Below the pieces are notes generated by a model, which was not told the DNA's origin, did not search any database, and saw nothing but the letters and a program-made list of their open reading frames with translations. Position numbers and translations under genes: made by a program. From Thermoplasmatales archaeon (GTDB lineage: Archaea > Thermoplasmatota > Thermoplasmata > Methanomassiliicoccales > Methanomethylophilaceae): a DNA stretch of 64,000 nt. The DNA lies in contig JAAYZC010000002.1 of assembly GCA_012515075.1 (NCBI GenBank), positions 1-64,000 on the forward strand. Reading direction: 5' to 3'. Of the stretch, positions 59,680-64,000 are shown in pieces. Positions within the stretch are counted from its first letter, which is position 1. Every line of letters starts with the position of its first letter.

Positions 59680-60734
59680 CAGATCACCAGTAGTCCTTTG
59701 ATGGTCTCTAAGGCGATTCCGGACTCCAGACCCCTGGCGATTATCCTGATGTTGTTGACTTCATTCTCCTTGTGGATCATGTAGTCTATTATCGGGATGA
59801 CCGACAGAGGGTACAGGTGCGAGAACGTCTTCGCCTCTTTCATCTCGTATTTCTTCAATCCAGCCACAATGTCCCTGAGCGAATTGGTCTCCGACTCCAA
59901 CGCATCCTTGATGTCCTCGTAGAAATCAAGCTGAGTTAGGTCGGCTGCCGCTGCCGAGAGCGACTCGGCGTTGGCGAGCTGCGTGGCCAGCTTCCTGTCA
60001 ATCTGTTTTCCTCCGGGGACGATGTACTTCACGACATCCTCTCCGTAGATCCCCTCGGCCTTGAGTTTCAGGATGGTCTGGAGATTGAGCAGGTCGATCT
60101 CCTTCCTGATGTAATCCTGGAACAGGCGCGTGGGTCTCGAAGACGGGTCTATGCTCGCGAGAAGCTTCTGATAGTAGTTCCTGTCGAGGAAATCCTCAAC
60201 GGCCGCGAGGCTTCCCGTCGCCTTGTATTCGGCGACGGCCTCTGCGGGTATGTTCACGGACTCCATCTTGCCGTAGGACGTTAACACATCCTCCTCGCTC
60301 TCCAGCGAGATCAGTTTCTCCAGCGACTCGGTTTTGAGGCTTCCGGCGGGAACCAGGTCCTCCCTGATGCTTTCAGCATCCACGCCGTAAGACTTTCCGC
60401 GGACGATTACCTTCAGGTTCCAGATGTCCCACTTCTCGAGATAGGCGGCAACCATGTCGTAGAGCTCGCCCTGGGAGGCCTGCAGTATGCTGCTGAAAAC
60501 CCTGGCCATGTTGCTGTAGGTAGCATGCTCCACAAGATCGATGCCCTGTATCCTGCCCGCAAGCTCGGCCATCTCCTTCTGGTATCCCGTCTCGCTTATG
60601 AAACGGGATATCTCCGGAAGACTCATCATGAGCATCTTGTTGTAATCGTCCTCCTTCATGAGCAAAGACTTCTTCGCCTTCACCCTTGCGACGGAGTACG
60701 CATAGTTGCCTGCCTTTCCGCTGCGCCTGAACAT
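59679..60734 (-). CDS. atpC: A-type ATP synthase subunit C
   Basis: NYAYSVARVKAKKSLLMKEDDYNKMLMMSLPEISRFI...IIDYMIHKENEVNNIRIIARG. Confidence 0.94.
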   Translation of the reverse strand: MFRRSGKAGNYAYSVARVKAKKSLLMKEDDYNKMLMMSLPEISRFISETGYQKEMAELAGRIQGIDLVEHATYSNMARVFSSILQASQGELYDMVAAYLEKWDIWNLKVIVRGKSYGVDAESIREDLVPAGSLKTESLEKLISLESEEDVLTSYGKMESVNIPAEAVAEYKATGSLAAVEDFLDRNYYQKLLASIDPSSRPTRLFQDYIRKEIDLLNLQTILKLKAEGIYGEDVVKYIVPGGKQIDRKLATQLANAESLSAAAADLTQLDFYEDIKDALESETNSLRDIVAGLKKYEMKEAKTFSHLYPLSVIPIIDYMIHKENEVNNIRIIARGLESGIALETIKGLLVI

Positions 60735-60738
60735 TTGT

Positions 60739-61296
60739 TCACCCGAAGAGAATATCGGACAGGTTCTTCATCTCGCGGTCCCAAACCGTCTGAAGCAGCG
60801 TCCTGTACTGAAGGTCGATCTCGACCGAGCCGTCCTCGCTCTGGAGGATCAGCCCGGCCTTTATGCCGGCGACCTCCTCCACGGAGGCCACGCCGAGCTG
60901 CTCGGCCGTGAAACCGTCGCCCAGCGGTATGAACGCCTTGGGCTCGGACACCACGGACTTCGCTGCCTCGATCATGCCCTTGTACTGCTCCAGTTTCTTA
61001 TCCTTGGGAGCGGATTCAAGGGCATCGAGGGTCTCGGCAAAGGCCTGGGAGAGGATCTCCTTCTTCTTCGACAGGACTATCTTCTTGCTCTCCAGCTCAG
61101 CGCTGGAAAGCTCCTGACGGTTGAGGCGCTCAATGGCTTCACTGAGCTTCTTGTCCTCTTTTTCTTTCATCTCAGAGATAATCGTGTCCGTCTCCGTCAC
61201 GATCCTTTGGACCTCAGCGTCCGCCTCGGCCTTTATCGCCGCGATGCTCTTGTCGGCGGATGCGACTATCTCTTTCTTTACGCCATCTAATGCCAT
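60739..61296 (-). CDS. atpE: A-type ATP synthase subunit E
   Basis: charged coiled-coil followed by a beta domain, operon position. Confidence 0.9.
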   Translation of the reverse strand: MALDGVKKEIVASADKSIAAIKAEADAEVQRIVTETDTIISEMKEKEDKKLSEAIERLNRQELSSAELESKKIVLSKKKEILSQAFAETLDALESAPKDKKLEQYKGMIEAAKSVVSEPKAFIPLGDGFTAEQLGVASVEEVAGIKAGLILQSEDGSVEIDLQYRTLLQTVWDREMKNLSDILFG

Positions 61297-61316
61297 GAAA
61301 CGGCCTCAAGACACAC

Positions 61317-61553
61317 TTATACATTCATCACGAAGATGCCAAGGATAGCGATAACGAGACCGAAGATGACGATTGTCTCGGGCAGAACCATGAAAATCAT
61401 GGCCTTACCGAAAAGTCCGGGGTCCTCAGTGATGGCACCGACGGCTGCGGCACCGACGTCTTTCTCGGCCATGCCTGCGCCGAGACCGGTGAGTCCAACG
61501 GCGAGTCCAGCTCCGATCGCAATCAATCCAGTTCCTGTAGATACGTCTACCAT
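61317..61553 (-). CDS. atpK: A-type ATP synthase proteolipid subunit K
   Basis: GLIAIGAGLAVGLTGLGAGMAEKDVGAAAVGAI...MIFMVLPETIVIFGLVIAIL. Confidence 0.95.
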   Translation of the reverse strand: MVDVSTGTGLIAIGAGLAVGLTGLGAGMAEKDVGAAAVGAITEDPGLFGKAMIFMVLPETIVIFGLVIAILGIFVMNV

Positions 61554-61555
61554 TT

Positions 61556-63610
61556 TTATACCTCTGTTGTAGATTTTTTAGCTGAAACGGTTTCCTGAGA
61601 CGAAACGGGTTTTGTCTGTTTGTGCCTTATCGCGAGCGGATTGAAGAGCTTCCCTCCGCCCACGAAGAACTTCGACATCATCTCCACGTACTGCAACCTC
61701 AAAGCATGCAGTCCGCCGGAAAGGATGGCGAGTGTCCACACCATAAGGTGACAGAACGAGAATACCACCAATCCCACGATTATGCCGGCCATTCCGCCCA
61801 ACCCGTCCGCGACCATGAAGATCGCGATGTAGTTGAACGCCAGGGCCATGCCCGCCTTGGACATGCCTATGGCCGCCAGACGGGTGTAGGAAAGGATGTT
61901 CCCGACGATCCCGGGAAGTTCCAGGATCGCCTGTATCTTCTCTGTCTTGAAGTTGACTGCCACTCCGGCGACCAGAAGCGCAACGCCTACCAGCGTTATG
62001 TACATGAAGTCGCCTTCGACGGGCCTCCCGTTGAACAGTATCTCCGTGAGAGCCCAGCAGACAAGCACCATTCCCATGAAGGTTATTATCCAGCCGCCCT
62101 TCTCGAAGAAGGCGGCCTTGTTCCCATGCTGCATCCTGATGTTGATATATCCGCAGACATACCCCACCATGAGGTGCACGATGCCTATGTATACGCTCAG
62201 CTTGAGCAGGAACGTGACCTCGTGCAACTTGCCTATGCCCACGATGACACCGTTGAACCAATCAGGGAACGTTACTCCGAGGAGAACCTCCCATGTGGTC
62301 GACGTGGCCGTCTGGGATCCGATGAAGTGCATTCCCAGCATCTCTCCGAAGAAGAAGAGGCCGAAAAGGAACGCCCAGATTCCTCCGAAGAACAGGACAG
62401 TCGCTATGGCGCGCCAATCCTTGTTCTTGGCCACCTTCAGGCCGTAGGCTCCCAGGATTATGAAGGGTATCGCATAACCCACATCCCCGACCATGAATCC
62501 GAAGAAGAGGGGAAGGAATATTCCTATGAGTATCGAGGGGTCGATCTCCTGGTATTTGGGTACTGAGACCAGCTTCGTCGGATACTCGAACTTCTCCCCG
62601 TAGTTCCCGTTCTTCATCTTCGTGGGGGCTTCTTTGAATCTTTCCTCCGCTTCCTCCGACTCGTGCAGGTTCCTTCCGCGGTCCTCCTGGACCTCCATAT
62701 GGACGCTGTCACCCAGGACGGCTGTGATGCCGTCCACCACGGCCGCGGTCTGCTTGGTCGGCACCCACGCGTCGACGACATAGGAGTAATCGCTCGTGGC
62801 TATGTGCAGCGGTATGCTTCCCTGCTCCACCGTGATGGAGAGGCGCTCTTCGGCAGCCTTCAGGAAGGTCTTGTGCTTCTCGCGGAGCGCTTCGATCTGC
62901 TCCCCGACAGCCACGAGGTCCGCTTCCGCTGCTGCGACGGCCGCTTCGGTCTCACTGAGAGCTTCGGCGGCCGGGCCCTTGCCTTCGGGCACGGACATCT
63001 CCGTGAACCCGTAATCGGAAAGGATTGCGGAGGCTTTGTCCTTGTCGTCGTTCCTGACGAATACTGCGACGGCGCCTCCTTTCTTCCTGTCCGCGGATAT
63101 AAAGCACTCGGCTGACTCCAAGGCCTTGAGGCTCTCGGAGGGGTCGCCGCTGACCGCCCCCACCAGGACCGATATCGACTCGTAGCCCGAGTAGAGATCC
63201 AAATCCACTGGGAGCACGGACAGGGTTTCAAGGTCTGTTTTTCTAGCGTTTAGCTCGGTGACTTTCTGATTGATCCTATTCCTCTCATCGATGACGCGGT
63301 AAACCTCCTCATCGACGGATTCGACGCCTCCGGATTCGATCTTTCTGCTGATCTCATCGAAGGGCACCGAGGGAGCCTTGGTGTGCTTGTCGATGCTCAG
63401 CTCCTTCTCCATCGCCCGGACCTTGAGCAGCCTCTCGGAGGCCTTCGAGGTGTAGGGACGGGAGTGCCCGATCGAGAATCCTTCATCCGCGCCGGTGATG
63501 TGATCGATCAGGTGGACGGCCCCCACACTGTACAGGGCGTCGATAGCCTCGTCAATGCGGGATCTGGTGCCCACTATCACAATCCTACTCATCGACTCAG
63601 GTAACGACAT
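61556..63610 (-). CDS. atpI: A-type ATP synthase subunit I
   Basis: long soluble N-terminus, then TM domain FFGFMVGDVGYAIPFIILGAYGL...SYTRLAAIGMSKAGMALAFNYI. Confidence 0.96.
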   Translation of the reverse strand: MSLPESMSRIVIVGTRSRIDEAIDALYSVGAVHLIDHITGADEGFSIGHSRPYTSKASERLLKVRAMEKELSIDKHTKAPSVPFDEISRKIESGGVESVDEEVYRVIDERNRINQKVTELNARKTDLETLSVLPVDLDLYSGYESISVLVGAVSGDPSESLKALESAECFISADRKKGGAVAVFVRNDDKDKASAILSDYGFTEMSVPEGKGPAAEALSETEAAVAAAEADLVAVGEQIEALREKHKTFLKAAEERLSITVEQGSIPLHIATSDYSYVVDAWVPTKQTAAVVDGITAVLGDSVHMEVQEDRGRNLHESEEAEERFKEAPTKMKNGNYGEKFEYPTKLVSVPKYQEIDPSILIGIFLPLFFGFMVGDVGYAIPFIILGAYGLKVAKNKDWRAIATVLFFGGIWAFLFGLFFFGEMLGMHFIGSQTATSTTWEVLLGVTFPDWFNGVIVGIGKLHEVTFLLKLSVYIGIVHLMVGYVCGYINIRMQHGNKAAFFEKGGWIITFMGMVLVCWALTEILFNGRPVEGDFMYITLVGVALLVAGVAVNFKTEKIQAILELPGIVGNILSYTRLAAIGMSKAGMALAFNYIAIFMVADGLGGMAGIIVGLVVFSFCHLMVWTLAILSGGLHALRLQYVEMMSKFFVGGGKLFNPLAIRHKQTKPVSSQETVSAKKSTTEV

Positions 63611-63929
63611 CTAGGGTCCTCTCAAACTCTTGACTAAGATGGTTCTTGACTACCTGTATCCTCTCCTTGGAGTCGGACTCTATCTTGACGGCGATTTCCC
63701 TTCCCTCTCCGAGCAGGGCCTCGCGTCTTGCGTCCAGAGCCTCTTTCTCCTTGGCGATCGCGGATTCGTAAGAGCTGCGCATCTGAGCCTCAGCGTCCTG
63801 TATCCTCTTCACAGATTGTCTGCGAGCTTCTGCGATGGCGTCTTTACGGTCGGCCTCGGCCTTTTGGACCTTGGCTTTGGTTTCCGCCTCCGCAGTCTTT
63901 ATTTCCATAAGTATGTCAGTTCGGCTCAA
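63597..63929 (-). CDS. atpH: A-type ATP synthase subunit H
   Basis: MEIKTAEAETKAKVQKAEADRKDAIAEARRQSVKRIQDAEAQ coiled coil, operon position. Confidence 0.88.
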   Translation of the reverse strand: MSRTDILMEIKTAEAETKAKVQKAEADRKDAIAEARRQSVKRIQDAEAQMRSSYESAIAKEKEALDARREALLGEGREIAVKIESDSKERIQVVKNHLSQEFERTLDVVT

Positions 63930-64000
63930 TTTACACTCCCCGACCTATTTCGGGATGTCGTATCGTTTTGAGGTACTTAAGCGTGATTGTCCTAAATAGG

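Noticed and set aside
1-64000. CRISPR arrays, transposases, integrases or prophage
   Set aside because: No spaced direct repeats, IS-type ORFs or phage genes seen anywhere in the window.

Overview
Archaeal chromosomal window, GC-rich and densely coded. It is probably a Thermoplasmata/Methanomassiliicoccales-type euryarchaeon: this is inferred from gene content (aIF2-gamma, aIF5B, DP1, PriL, TFB, A-type ATPase, HSR1-cdc48-hsp20, FtsZ-like), and no marker was searched. I support about 78 CDS. Most are informational or housekeeping genes: ribosomal proteins S6e, L24e, S28e, L7Ae, L1, L10, P1 and L11, SecE/Spt5, GuaA subunits, PurE, Gar1/TFB, tRNA endonuclease, PriL, DP1 and a complete A-type ATP synthase operon. 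Interleaved from about 7.6 to 24.4 kb is a surface-glycan region with several GT2/GT4 glycosyltransferases, a flippase and what looks like a complete GDP-heptose pathway, including a GmhA-GmhB fusion. Other points of interest are a T7-loop-deleted FtsZ-like protein with a tandem ribbon-helix-helix regulator, structured 5' leaders on the L7Ae and L1 operons, a hairpin-rich candidate ncRNA upstream of priL, a 49-aa membrane ORF at the end of the ATPase operon that is absent from the ORF track, and GC-rich hairpins between convergent genes. I found no tRNA, rRNA, CRISPR array or mobile element. Start codons were adjusted by eye from homology and TATA-to-start spacing and are approximate.
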